A stretch of 64,000 bases of DNA from JANWVO01 sp964458495 (GCA_964458495.1 CAYWJB010000012.1:55845-119844); one strand, 5' to 3'. Positions 24,826 to 32,983 are shown, counted from the stretch's first letter. Translations and numbers: made by a program. The notes: a model not told the origin generated them from the sequence alone.

Positions 24826-25799
24826 CGGGCGGCGCGTTTCCCGGCTGATGCGGAACGGATCCACTGCGCCCAGAAGGCAAGCGCGAGGAAGGCGGCGATC
24901 AGCGCCAGGGCCGTCTTCCACCAGCGTTCGTAGCCAGGCGGGAGAATGCGCTCGATGCGCGGGCCGTCCTCTTCCGCCTCGCTCGCCGGGGGCGTCTGCG
25001 GCAACGCGCCCGTACCCGAGAGGCGGATTTCGTACGCGTTCCCTTCGAGATCAAAGATGGCCGCGCGGGTGGAAGGCTCCTGCCCGAGAGGCTTCAGCGC
25101 GGCGCTTTCGGCGGTGATCCCCTCCGGAACGACGAGCCGCACCGGGCCGGGAGGATGGAGAATGCGGCCCTTGAGAACCGTGGGGTTCTGCGCCGGGAAT
25201 TTGTAGCTGATGTCGAATCGCGTTTCGCCACCGGGCTTGACGGGGAAGTCCAGGGCGAACAGCCCGGCGCGCACCCGGCGCGGTTCGCGCTCCACCGGCA
25301 CGCTGCCCGGCGAGGTGGCGCGCACGCGGACGTCGGCGCCCGCCTCGGGCGGAGCAGTGAACTGCAGGGTGCCGTGATCGGGATCGTTCCAGGCGACGTT
25401 GGTGGAATTGTCTAACAGAACGGTCTCGTTGACCACCCACTCCTTGCCGTCGCTTTCGACGAGGATCATGTGCTGGGAGACGCGGACGTCAGGCACGCGG
25501 GGAGCGGCCTCGAAGACATCGATCCGGATCTCCGCGCCGCCTTCCACCGGGCGGGAGTAGCTGACGCCCTTGTAAACGGCCTGCAACAGCAGCGCCCCGG
25601 ACTCCTGCGTGCGAATCGTGAAACGGCCGTCAGGCCCGGTGCGGGCGCTGCCGGCCGGGCTCATGCCGCCCTGCCCCATGCGCGTGACGTGGACGAAGAC
25701 GCCGGGCTGGGGCTGGCCTGTAGTGCGGTTGACGACAACGCCGGCGACGTCGGCCCAGGCGGGCAGCACGGCCAGCAACAGAAGCGATGCGCGCATCAT
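24822..25799 (-). CDS. exported carboxypeptidase-regulatory-like protein with C-terminal anchor
   Basis: A 325-residue protein. Signal peptide about 1-16 (MMRASLLLLAVLPAWA), then a carboxypeptidase-regulatory-like or Ig-type domain (about 17-100, DVAGVVVNRTTGQPQPGVFVHV...GPDGRFTIRT). Next is a long beta-rich middle part, and one membrane helix near the C-terminus (about 299-315, ALALIAAFLALAFWAQW) with a short basic tail. The ATG at 25799 overlaps the stop of the zinc-ribbon gene (ATGA), and its own stop overlaps ccmA. Its place inside the ccm operon suggests a part in cytochrome maturation or in guiding its substrates; I know no described function. Confidence 0.8.
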   Translation of the reverse strand: MMRASLLLLAVLPAWADVAGVVVNRTTGQPQPGVFVHVTRMGQGGMSPAGSARTGPDGRFTIRTQESGALLLQAVYKGVSYSRPVEGGAEIRIDVFEAAPRVPDVRVSQHMILVESDGKEWVVNETVLLDNSTNVAWNDPDHGTLQFTAPPEAGADVRVRATSPGSVPVEREPRRVRAGLFALDFPVKPGGETRFDISYKFPAQNPTVLKGRILHPPGPVRLVVPEGITAESAALKPLGQEPSTRAAIFDLEGNAYEIRLSGTGALPQTPPASEAEEDGPRIERILPPGYERWWKTALALIAAFLALAFWAQWIRSASAGKRAAR

Positions 25800-26212
25800 T
25801 GGGCGCCTCCCGCCATCGGCTTGCCGCACTCGCCGCAGAACTTGAGCGGCTTTTCGAATTTCGCGCCGCAGTGCGGGCAGACCGTGCCGGCTGCGGGCGG
25901 CCGCGGCTCGGGCGGCTGCTTCTGCTCGGCTGCGGCCGGCTTCCCGCCGGCCTGAAGGCGTTCGAGTTCCGCATTGACGCGCGCCAGCTCAGCCTGCAAG
26001 GTCGCCTTGGCTTTGGAATAGTCGGCTTCGGAGAGCTTGCCCAGCCCGTATTCGAAGTTGAGGTCTCGCAGGTTGTCGTAAAGGATCTCGCGGCGCTCCT
26101 CCAGATGAAGCCAAGGGGGCGGGGCTTCCTCGGGGGGCAGGTCTTCGGGTCTGACCAGAAAGACAAAGGCGAGCACGCCTGCGGTGAGCGCCACGGCAAC
26201 GGCGAAAATCAT
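25796..26212 (-). CDS. CcmI-like membrane protein with C-terminal zinc ribbon
   Basis: A 138-residue protein. One N-terminal membrane helix (about 2-19, IFAVAVALTAGVLAFVFLV) is followed by a helical or coiled-coil region (HLEERREILYDNLRDLNFEYGLGKLSEADYSKAKATLQAELARVNAELERL). That region matches the first cytoplasmic part of CcmI/CycH. A proline-rich linker leads to two CxxC pairs (CPHCG and CGECG) forming a zinc ribbon. It lacks the TPR part of CcmI that binds apocytochrome. ATG 26212 is chosen as it opens the helix. It lies between ccmF and the exported gene, overlapping the latter by four bases. Confidence 0.8.
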   Translation of the reverse strand: MIFAVAVALTAGVLAFVFLVRPEDLPPEEAPPPWLHLEERREILYDNLRDLNFEYGLGKLSEADYSKAKATLQAELARVNAELERLQAGGKPAAAEQKQPPEPRPPAAGTVCPHCGAKFEKPLKFCGECGKPMAGGAQ

Positions 26213-26249
26213 GGTCTCAGCACCAACTTTCCAGCCGCCCGCAACAAGG

Positions 26250-26289
26250 GGGCGGCAGCCCGCGCCGGCGGGCGGCAACCCGCGCCGGC
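26250..26289. repeat. 20-bp tandem duplication between ccmF and the CcmI-like gene
   Basis: Positions 26250-26269 and 26270-26289 are two copies of one 20-base unit differing at a single base (GGGCGGCAGCC... against GGGCGGCAACC...). They sit in the 81-base spacer and end four bases from the ccmF stop. Confidence 0.9.
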
Positions 26290-26293
26290 GGCT

Positions 26294-28309
26294 TCATTCC
26301 ACCGGCTCGGGCTGGCGTTCATAGACGCCGACGACCTGGGTCTTCGGGTAAGCATATTTCACTTTGCTGGGCACCAGGCAGACAATGGTGCCGAACAGGA
26401 GCACATAGAAGCCGATCCAGATCCAGCTGACCAGCGGGAAGACGTAGGCCTGAACGATGGCCGCCTCGGGGTCGGACTGGCTCATGCTGGCGAAGTTCAG
26501 ATAGAGATCCTCGTTCAGGCGGCGGCGGATGGCCACTTCGGACGTGGGCTGCTGTGACGCTGCGTACACGCGCCGCTCGGGCTTCAGGTCGCCCAGATAC
26601 TGGCCGCCGCGATAGATGGCGATGACGGCGCGCTGCCAGGAATAATTCGGGTTGGAGCCGTCGGTGACTTCCTTCACTTGCAGCTCGTAGGCGCCGATGC
26701 GGAAGTGCGAGCCGATCTTCACTTCCTCGGTGGTGTCCTTGTTGAAAGCCGACCCGGTGTAGCCGATGAACATGAGCACGATGCCCATATGCACCAGGTA
26801 GCCGCCATAGCGGCGCGTGTTGCGGTGGGTCAGCTCGACAGTGGCGCGCAGGAAGTTCATCTGGTTCTTCGCGGCGATGGCGCGCGCGCCCTTGTAAAAC
26901 TCCATCACCACTGTGGCGGCGACGAAGGCGCACAGCCCGAGGCTGATGAGCGCGTAAAAGTGGCGGACGCCGGAGGCGAGCAGCACGGCCATAGTGGCTG
27001 CCATCACCAGCACCGGCCAGCGGAAGGCGCGCTTCAGGCTCTCCCAGGAGCTGCGGCGCCAGGCGATTAGCGGCCCCACGCCGGTCAGCAGCAGCAGAGC
27101 GAGCCCGATGGGAATGTTCACCTTGTTGAAAAACGGCGCGCCAACGGTGATCTTCTCGCCCATCAGGGCTTCCGTGAGAACCGGGAAGAGCGTGCCCCAG
27201 AGAACGGCGAAGCAGGAGGCGAGCAGGAGCAGGTTGTTGAACAAAAAACTCGACTCGCGGCTCAGCACGCTCTCCAGATGCGACTCGCTCTTCAGGTAGT
27301 CGAGCCGGCGCAGGATCAGGAACGTGGTGACCGTGATGCTGATGGCAAGGAAGCCCACGAACCACGAGCCCAGCGACGATTGAGCGAAGGCATGGACGCT
27401 GGACACGATGCCGCTGCGGGTGAGGAACGTGCCGAAGATGCACAGAAGGTAAGTGACCGAGATCAGGACCACGTTCCAGACCTTCATCATGCCCTTCTTC
27501 TCCTGCATCATCACCGAGTGCAGGAAGGCGGTGCCGGTGATCCAGGGCAGCAGCGATGCGTTCTCCACCGGGTCCCAGCCCCAGTAGCCGCCCCAGCCCA
27601 ACACGGCGTAGGCCCAGCCCTGACCAAGCATGATGCCGATGGAGAGGAAGCCCCAGGTGATGAGGGACCAGCGGCGCGTGGTGGCGATCCAGGCCTCGCC
27701 GGGCTCGCGGGTGAGCAGCGAGGCGAAGGCGAAAGCGAACGGGACCACGAAGCCGACGAATCCGAGGTACAGCGCCGGCGGGTGAATGGCCATCAGCCAG
27801 TACTGGAGCAGCGGGTTGAGGCCGTTGCCATCGGTCACGGCAGTGACGCCGCGGCCGACTGCCAGCATCTGGAAAGGCGGCTCGACAAAGACGTTCAGCG
27901 TGCAGAAGAACGTCTGCGTAAAGGCGAGCACGGCGATGACCCAGGGCATCAGCCTGCGGTGGCGCCCGCGGTTGGTCCAGACCACGATGCTCGCGTAGAG
28001 GGAGAGCATCCAGCTCCACAAAAGCAGCGAGCCCTCCTGCCCGCCCCACCACGCGGCGAACTTGTAGACGGCGGGCATGGCGCGGTTGGAACGTTCCGCG
28101 ACGTAGGCGAAGCGGAAATCGCTGGTCAGCAGCGCGTAGATGAGGATGGCGGAAGCGGCGGTGAGAAGCACGAACACGCCGTACACGGCGCGGCGGGCGC
28201 TTTCCACGAGAAACGGTTTCTGCTTCCATCCGCCCAACGTGGAAGCAAGGAAAGAGTAGGCTGCCAGGCAAAGAGCCAGCAGCAGGCTGAAAGCGCCAAG
28301 AGTCTCCAT
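26294..28309 (-). CDS. ccmF: cytochrome c haem lyase subunit CcmF
   Basis: A 671-residue polytopic membrane protein. It contains the WWD domain WGGYWGWDPVENASLLPWITGTAFLHS (about 228-254), an upstream AWWGGQEGSLLLWSW, and a C-terminal periplasmic domain after GGYLVHMGIVLMFIGYTGSAFNKD. CcmF takes haem from CcmE and attaches it to CxxCH motifs. The ATG lies about 30 bases after the ccmE stop. No CcmH or CcmG gene is in the operon. Confidence 0.95.
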   Translation of the reverse strand: METLGAFSLLLALCLAAYSFLASTLGGWKQKPFLVESARRAVYGVFVLLTAASAILIYALLTSDFRFAYVAERSNRAMPAVYKFAAWWGGQEGSLLLWSWMLSLYASIVVWTNRGRHRRLMPWVIAVLAFTQTFFCTLNVFVEPPFQMLAVGRGVTAVTDGNGLNPLLQYWLMAIHPPALYLGFVGFVVPFAFAFASLLTREPGEAWIATTRRWSLITWGFLSIGIMLGQGWAYAVLGWGGYWGWDPVENASLLPWITGTAFLHSVMMQEKKGMMKVWNVVLISVTYLLCIFGTFLTRSGIVSSVHAFAQSSLGSWFVGFLAISITVTTFLILRRLDYLKSESHLESVLSRESSFLFNNLLLLASCFAVLWGTLFPVLTEALMGEKITVGAPFFNKVNIPIGLALLLLTGVGPLIAWRRSSWESLKRAFRWPVLVMAATMAVLLASGVRHFYALISLGLCAFVAATVVMEFYKGARAIAAKNQMNFLRATVELTHRNTRRYGGYLVHMGIVLMFIGYTGSAFNKDTTEEVKIGSHFRIGAYELQVKEVTDGSNPNYSWQRAVIAIYRGGQYLGDLKPERRVYAASQQPTSEVAIRRRLNEDLYLNFASMSQSDPEAAIVQAYVFPLVSWIWIGFYVLLFGTIVCLVPSKVKYAYPKTQVVGVYERQPEPVE

Positions 28310-28339
28310 GGTTCAGCTCCGCAGGGAAATGGAACTGCT

Positions 28340-28786
28340 CTAAAGCGAGGACCGCGAAGGCGCCGGATTCAGGGGCTGGGGCGCAGCCTTGCCCGGCGCG
28401 GCTTCATACTTGGACGGGCATTTGGCGGCGATGGTGCTGGCGTGGAAAGTTCCATCCGCAGCGAGCTTGCCATCCGCCATCGCCTGCGCCTCGTCGCGGA
28501 AGGTGTCCGGCAACGGGTCTTTGCCTACGTAGACCACGTTCAGCGTCGTGCCGCGGTCTTTTTCATGAATCTGGAAGTGAACGGCCGTGCCCTCGCGGCG
28601 AATGGAGCCGGCCACGACGTCCCCGGTCACGCGGACGCGTTTGCCCGCTTCGGATGGCGGCATGGATTTCAGTTCGGAGATCGTCTTGTAATAGGTCTTC
28701 GACTCGCGGATGCCGCTGGCGGCCAGCCAGGCCAGCGTGCCGAGGATCGCGACCACGAGCAAGCCAAATCGGACGTAGGTCTTCAT
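28340..28786 (-). CDS. ccmE: haem chaperone CcmE, Cys-type
   Basis: A 148-residue protein: an N-terminal membrane anchor (about 8-24), then an OB-fold (MPPSEAGKRVRVTGDVVAGSIRREG...). The haem-binding motif of ordinary CcmE is HxxxY; here it is C123-PSK-Y127 in TIAAKCPSKYE, the CxxxY variant known from archaeal and some bacterial Ccm systems. It is the first gene of the operon. A TATACT -10-like box lies 17 bases upstream of the ATG. Confidence 0.9.
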   Translation of the reverse strand: MKTYVRFGLLVVAILGTLAWLAASGIRESKTYYKTISELKSMPPSEAGKRVRVTGDVVAGSIRREGTAVHFQIHEKDRGTTLNVVYVGKDPLPDTFRDEAQAMADGKLAADGTFHASTIAAKCPSKYEAAPGKAAPQPLNPAPSRSSL

Positions 28787-28803
28787 CTCGGGCCCTCGCC
28801 TTC

Positions 28804-28809
28804 AGTATA
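28804..28809 (-). promoter_or_regulatory. -10-like box of the ccm operon
   Basis: On the minus strand the hexamer is TATACT in a GCTATACTGAAGG context, 17 bases before the ccmE ATG. No convincing -35 is visible. The same TATACTGAAG string stands before the MFS-queC-queE operon at 44837. Confidence 0.4.
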
Positions 28810-28823
28810 GCCCGTCGCCCGGA

Positions 28824-30227
28824 TCATGGACGCGCGAGTGTGATTTCGGGCCGGACGTCGAAGGTGGCGTCCCCTTTCACGCTCTGCACCGAGATCCTCC
28901 AGGTGCCGGGCTGAGGGCGGGAGACCATCATTTCACGCCCGCCGGCGTGCAGCCATTGCCCGGAGGGGGTGACCAGGTACAGCGAGAGTTCGGCCTCCGG
29001 GTGTTCCCAGCTCAGGCGCACGGTGAGCTGGCGCGCCCCGCGGGGGACCGTCAGCGGGCGGGACCACCACTGGGCGAAGGCCGCCTCCCCCTTCCACGCG
29101 GAGGACCCCGGAGCGGAGGTCAACAGCGCCTCCGGCGGGTCTCCCTCGAACCGGAACGGGACGCTGGGGGCGGCAATGGAGGGCGAGCGCGTGACGTGAA
29201 CGTGGACGTGGCGGCCGAAAGAATATCCGCTGTTGCCGGCCTCGGCGAGGATCTGGCCCGCCTGCACCCGCTGGCCCGAACGGACGCGGAAGGAACGTGA
29301 CTTGAGGTGGGCGTAGTGGGCGAAGGTGCCGTCGTCATGGCGGACGGTGATGTAATTGCCGAAGCTCCGCTCATCGGGCGTCTGGCCGAGGCCCAAGTCC
29401 CGGGCCAGCACGATGCCGCCTCGCATGGCGGCGACGAAGCGTCCGCGGACGGGGGCGAAGTCCCAGGCGTGGATGGCCCGGCCGTAATGGGAAAAAGCCC
29501 CGTAAGGACGCTGGGAGACGCGCCACCGCTCCCGCTCCGGGAACGGTTTGCGGTACGCGTTGCCAGAGGCGATGACGAAGCGTGCGGGCAGGCTTTCAGC
29601 GCCGTCGGGGTTGCGGAGGATGACGAGGTATTCGCCGGGGGCGAGTTCGGGCGTTGCGGCCCGGATGCGGTTGCCGTCACGGCGGGAGGGCAGCAACACG
29701 GCAACATACTCCCACTGGCCGCTCTCGTTGTAGCGGGCGAGGTTGATGGTGGTGTCGGGCTGGGCGCCCCACGAGTCGAGGGCGAGTTGCGAGGGGCTTG
29801 CCTCGGCAACACGGACCGAAAGGTTGGAGGGGCGGCCCACGATGTCAAACTCCCGTTCGCGGAGGATCGTGCCGGCGGCGGCAACCCGCACGCGCCATCT
29901 TCCTGGATGCGTGGCCGGGGCGAAGCCGCCCACCTGAAGAGCGTTGATCACGCAAACAGCACGGTTTGCGGGCAGGTTGTCGTAAATCGTGCTCTCGGCA
30001 ACGGCGCCCGCCGGATCGACCCATTCCACACGGAGGCCCGGCGGCTGGCCGGCCGTGCGCACCGTGAACTGGACGAGGAACTGCGGATCGCGGGCGTCGA
30101 CGGAGGATGACGGGCGGGACAAGCGGCAAGCGGCTCCGGCGGCCGCGAGGCCCGTTTCCAGAGGGCCGACCTCGATGGCGCGGGCGCACACGGCCAGAAC
30201 GAGGAGCGGAAGCGCCCGTTGCACCAC
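28824..30227 (-). CDS. secreted M23-type peptidase with N- and C-terminal beta domains
   Basis: A 467-residue protein with a signal peptide (about 1-17). Two beta-rich modules (about 45-130 and 135-220) precede the LytM/M23 domain at about 240-350: H253AWD256, a GNYITVRHDDGTFAHYAHL core, and H340VH342 in GNSGYSFGRHVHVHV. A C-terminal beta domain follows (LTVRLSWEHPEAELSLYLVTPSGQW, resembling pre-peptidase C-terminal domains). The first zinc motif is HxxD rather than the usual HxxxD, so activity on peptidoglycan or other peptides is likely but not certain. GTG start; it is followed at 37 bases by ccmE on the same strand. Confidence 0.8.
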   Translation of the reverse strand: MVQRALPLLVLAVCARAIEVGPLETGLAAAGAACRLSRPSSSVDARDPQFLVQFTVRTAGQPPGLRVEWVDPAGAVAESTIYDNLPANRAVCVINALQVGGFAPATHPGRWRVRVAAAGTILREREFDIVGRPSNLSVRVAEASPSQLALDSWGAQPDTTINLARYNESGQWEYVAVLLPSRRDGNRIRAATPELAPGEYLVILRNPDGAESLPARFVIASGNAYRKPFPERERWRVSQRPYGAFSHYGRAIHAWDFAPVRGRFVAAMRGGIVLARDLGLGQTPDERSFGNYITVRHDDGTFAHYAHLKSRSFRVRSGQRVQAGQILAEAGNSGYSFGRHVHVHVTRSPSIAAPSVPFRFEGDPPEALLTSAPGSSAWKGEAAFAQWWSRPLTVPRGARQLTVRLSWEHPEAELSLYLVTPSGQWLHAGGREMMVSRPQPGTWRISVQSVKGDATFDVRPEITLARP

Positions 30228-30363
30228 AAGTCGTTATCGGCGGCGGCGCAGCCACCCTTTAGCCTCGGTGGATCTGGTCGCTTGTGAATCCTTACCGTGG
30301 CGGCAGGCGCCGGGCCCCCTCAAGACTCGCTGGCCGGCTGCCGATGATCGTACAGGGAATCCA

Positions 30364-30945
30364 ATGAGCGGCTCACTGCCATCCACGAAATTCCAGGACC
30401 ATTACGCCGTGCTTGGCGTGCCCCGGAAGGCGACCAGCGAAGAGATCCACCGCGCTTACTCCACGCTGGCCTCCAAGCACCACCCGCGCCACGGCGCCAA
30501 CCCGGATGCGGCGAAATACGAGGCGGTCACGCAAGCCTACGAGGTCCTGTCCAATCCTGAATTGCGCCGTTCGTTCGACGCCCTGCTGCCGAAAGACGAG
30601 GACGGTCCGCCGAAGCTGTCGCCGCGGGAGTTCTATGAATCGGTGACGACGGAGAGCGGGCGGCGGATGGCGATTCTGGCCATCCTGTATGAGCGGCGGC
30701 GCGCAAATCCGGGGTCGCCGGGAACGCCCGTGCGCCTGATCGAGGCGATGGTGAATTTCCCTGCCGAGCCGATGTTCTTCGCGCTCTGGTACCTGAAGCA
30801 GCGGGGATGGGTGGCGCTGGACGACAAGAGCTGCCCGGTGATCACAGCCGAGGGCATGGATGTGCTGGAGAAGAACCCGCCGGCCCCGGAAGACCTGGCC
30901 TCGCTCCTGAAGCCGGAGTGCATCGAGGCGGACGCCGCGGCCTGA
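30364..30945 (+). CDS. J-domain protein lacking the HPD motif
   Basis: A 193-residue protein. Residues about 9-75 follow the J-domain pattern (KFQDHYAVLGVPRKATSEEIHRAYSTLASKHHP...YEAVTQAYEVLSNPELRRSFDAL), but the loop reads H40-P-R42 instead of HPD. The Asp is essential for stimulating DnaK ATPase in studied J proteins, so this one probably does not do so. The C-terminal 110 residues (PREFYESVTTESGRRMAILAILYERRRANPGSP..., MFFALWYLKQRGWVALDDKSCPVITAEGMDVLE) resemble a winged-helix-like module. The start ATG is 30364. No dnaK is nearby. Confidence 0.75.
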   Translation: MSGSLPSTKFQDHYAVLGVPRKATSEEIHRAYSTLASKHHPRHGANPDAAKYEAVTQAYEVLSNPELRRSFDALLPKDEDGPPKLSPREFYESVTTESGRRMAILAILYERRRANPGSPGTPVRLIEAMVNFPAEPMFFALWYLKQRGWVALDDKSCPVITAEGMDVLEKNPPAPEDLASLLKPECIEADAAA

Positions 30946-30981
30946 AAAGCACGCTTCGGGGTGAAGCGCTATCCTGCGCAT

Positions 30982-31758
30982 ATGGCCGGACGGCCGCGCC
31001 AGCGCATCTACCATCAGCTTGCCCTTCACTTCGACGAGATCTTCCTGCCTTTGCGGCGTCCGTTGAACGAGGCCCGAAGGAAAATTCTCTGGCCGCGGAT
31101 GATGACGGTCCGGCGGGCTTGCGACCTGGCGTGCGGCACGGGGACAACGGCGATTGAGCTGGCCAGCCGGGGCATCGAGACTTACGCCGTGGATCTGTCG
31201 CCCGACATGTGCCGGCTGGCGCGGGAGAAGGCGCGAAAGGCGGGGGTGGCCTTGCGCGTGATCCGGGCCGACATGCGGAGCTTCCGGCTGCCGCGGCACG
31301 TGGATCTGGTGCTGTGCGAGGGCGATGCCTTGAACCATGTGCCGGAGCGCCGGGATCTGGGGCGAGTGTTGGAGGCCGTGTTCGAAGCGCTGGCGCCCGG
31401 CGGGCTTTTCTACTTCGACGTCAACCACGAGAGAGGGTTTGAGCGCTACTGGGCGGGCGAGTTCTGGGTCGAGCGCAGCGGACTGGTGGCCGCCATGCAC
31501 AACGGGCACGACTTGCGCTCGAAGCGCGCCTGGAGCGACGTGGATCTCTTCGTCCGCGAGGGGCACCTCTGGAAGAGGCTCCGGGAGCGCGTTGAGGAGG
31601 TGAGCTGGAGCCGCCCGGAGATCCGGCAGGCGCTTGGTGGAGCAGGTTTCGCCCGCATCGTGTGCCGGGACGCTGCCCCTTTCTTTGGCGGCTACCCGGA
31701 CTTCGGCCCCGGATGCCGTTCCATCTTTCTGGCGCGCAAGCCCGGCCCGGCCGCCTGA
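30982..31758 (+). CDS. class I SAM-dependent methyltransferase
   Basis: A 258-residue Rossmann-fold methyltransferase. Motif I is CDLACGTGTTAIELASRG, followed by YAVDLSPDMCRLAREKA, ADMRSFRLP, CEGDALNHVPERRDL and LAPGGLFYFDVN. The substrate is unknown. ATG 30982 is preferred: a -10-like TATCCT (30970-30975) ends six bases before it, the leaderless layout seen elsewhere here. A GTG at 30961 would add seven residues without a clear ribosome site. Confidence 0.8.
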   Translation: MAGRPRQRIYHQLALHFDEIFLPLRRPLNEARRKILWPRMMTVRRACDLACGTGTTAIELASRGIETYAVDLSPDMCRLAREKARKAGVALRVIRADMRSFRLPRHVDLVLCEGDALNHVPERRDLGRVLEAVFEALAPGGLFYFDVNHERGFERYWAGEFWVERSGLVAAMHNGHDLRSKRAWSDVDLFVREGHLWKRLRERVEEVSWSRPEIRQALGGAGFARIVCRDAAPFFGGYPDFGPGCRSIFLARKPGPAA

Positions 31759-31834
31759 GGGATCCTCCTCTTCCTCCCATAGGCGGGATCCGGCAACCGG
31801 CGCGGCCGCGAGGACATCGGACAGAGGACGGCAC

Positions 31835-31873
31835 TTGACAGCCGGAGAGTTATTCTCGTTGAATAAGAGTTAT
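31835..31873 (+). promoter_or_regulatory. promoter and repeat-rich operator of perR-ahpC-ahpD
   Basis: TTGACA (31835-31840), an 18-base spacer and TTGAAT (31859-31864) make a promoter ending just before the perR ATG at 31877. A perfect inverted repeat TTATTC-N5-GAATAA (31850-31866) covers the -10. It lies between two copies of AGAGTTAT (31846-31853 and 31866-31873) spaced exactly 20 bases. The AT-rich dyad resembles Fur/PerR boxes, so autoregulation by the downstream gene is likely. Confidence 0.65.
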
Positions 31874-31876
31874 CCA

Positions 31877-32353
31877 ATGCTGGGCGGCGTGGAACGGAGG
31901 ATTCACGAGTTCCGCGAGCGGTGCCGGCAAGCCGGGCTTCCGCTGACGCATCAGCGCGAGTGCATTTTCCGGGCGGTGCTCGAGTCGAAGGGGCATCCTT
32001 CGCCGGAGCGCATCTACGAGCGGGTGAAGAGCCGTGTCCCGGCCATTTCGCTCGCCACCGTGTACAAGAACATTCACAAGTTTCTCGAGGCGGGGCTGCT
32101 CCGCGAGGTCAGCGTGCATCACGGCGCGCTTTTGGTGGAATCGAATCTGGACGAGCATCATCATCTGGTGTGCGTCCGGTGCAAGGCGATTCTCGACCTG
32201 GAGCAAGACGCCGTCGAGCCCGTTCACCTGCGGCGCAGGCCGCCGGCAGGGTTCCGGATTCTGCGCACGCGCGTGGAAATTCAGGGCCTTTGTCCGGGCT
32301 GCGCCGGAGAAACAATCCCGGATGGACCGGAAATCAAAGAGAAGGAGTCGTAG
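31877..32353 (+). CDS. perR: Fur-family regulator, PerR-like
   Basis: A 158-residue Fur-fold repressor. The winged helix is at about 15-80 (LTHQRECIFRAVLESKGHPSPERIYERVKSRVPAISLATVYKNIHKFLEAGLL). The dimerisation part has the regulatory metal site region ESNLDEHHHLVC and two structural zinc pairs, CVRC and CPGC. The residue after CKAIL is Asp, as in PerR-type peroxide sensors rather than Fur. Genes for peroxiredoxin and AhpD follow, which supports PerR. ATG 31877 sits right behind its own repeat-rich promoter and is probably leaderless or nearly so. Confidence 0.85.
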   Translation: MLGGVERRIHEFRERCRQAGLPLTHQRECIFRAVLESKGHPSPERIYERVKSRVPAISLATVYKNIHKFLEAGLLREVSVHHGALLVESNLDEHHHLVCVRCKAILDLEQDAVEPVHLRRRPPAGFRILRTRVEIQGLCPGCAGETIPDGPEIKEKES

Positions 32354-32359
32354 AAAGAC

Positions 32360-32896
32360 ATGCTTGGAGTTGGACAGAAATTTCCCGATTTCCAACTGAA
32401 GGCCACGGTGGACACCGACATCAAGAAGGCGTTCGCCGATGTGACCCTGGACACTTACAAGGGCAAGTGGAAGGTGGTTTTCTTCTGGCCGAAGGACTTC
32501 ACCTTCGTCTGCCCCACCGAGATCGTCGGCTTCGCGAAGCTGAACAAGGACTTCAACGACCGCGACGCCGTCGTGCTGGGCGCAAGCGTGGACAGCGAGT
32601 TCGTCCACCTCGCCTGGAGGCAGCACCATGAAGATCTGAAGAACCTGCCGTTCCCGATGCTGGCGGATGTGAAGCGCGAGCTGAGCTCGGCGCTGGGCAT
32701 CCTGGATCCGGAGGCAGGCGTCAGCCAGCGGGCGGTCTACATCTTGGACCCGGACAACATCATCCGCTTCGTGATGGTGACCGACCTGAACGTGGGCCGC
32801 AACCCCGCCGAGGTCCTGCGCGTTCTGGACGCTCTCCAGACCGACGAGCTGTGCCCCTGCAACTGGCAGAAGGGCCAGGAAACCATCCACGTCTAA
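32360..32896 (+). CDS. ahpC: peroxiredoxin AhpC (AhpD-dependent type)
   Basis: A 178-residue thiol peroxidase. Peroxidatic C51 is in FTFVCPTE; C165 and C167 in ELCPCNW are the resolving-side cysteines, the arrangement of mycobacterial AhpC. It reduces hydrogen and organic peroxides in the cytoplasm and is re-reduced by AhpD, whose gene is 87 bases downstream. It starts six bases after perR with an AAGGAG ribosome site. Confidence 0.95.
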   Translation: MLGVGQKFPDFQLKATVDTDIKKAFADVTLDTYKGKWKVVFFWPKDFTFVCPTEIVGFAKLNKDFNDRDAVVLGASVDSEFVHLAWRQHHEDLKNLPFPMLADVKRELSSALGILDPEAGVSQRAVYILDPDNIIRFVMVTDLNVGRNPAEVLRVLDALQTDELCPCNWQKGQETIHV

Positions 32897-32907
32897 GTCT
32901 TCCTTTC

Positions 32908-32948
32908 CCGCGCGAAGGCTGCACGGTTTCCGTGCAGCCCTCGCGCGG
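32908..32948 (+). terminator. long hairpin between ahpC and ahpD
   Basis: CCGCGCGA (32908-32915) and GGCTGCACGG (32917-32926) pair with CCGTGCAGCC (32930-32939) and TCGCGCGG (32941-32948): 18 base pairs with one A-C mismatch and a three-base loop. A short T-run comes about 15 bases later. It is either a partial terminator lowering ahpD expression or an mRNA-stabilising end for perR-ahpC. Confidence 0.6.
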
Positions 32949-32983
32949 AACCACCCCGCCATTTTTCTTCTGGAGATGAAGTC

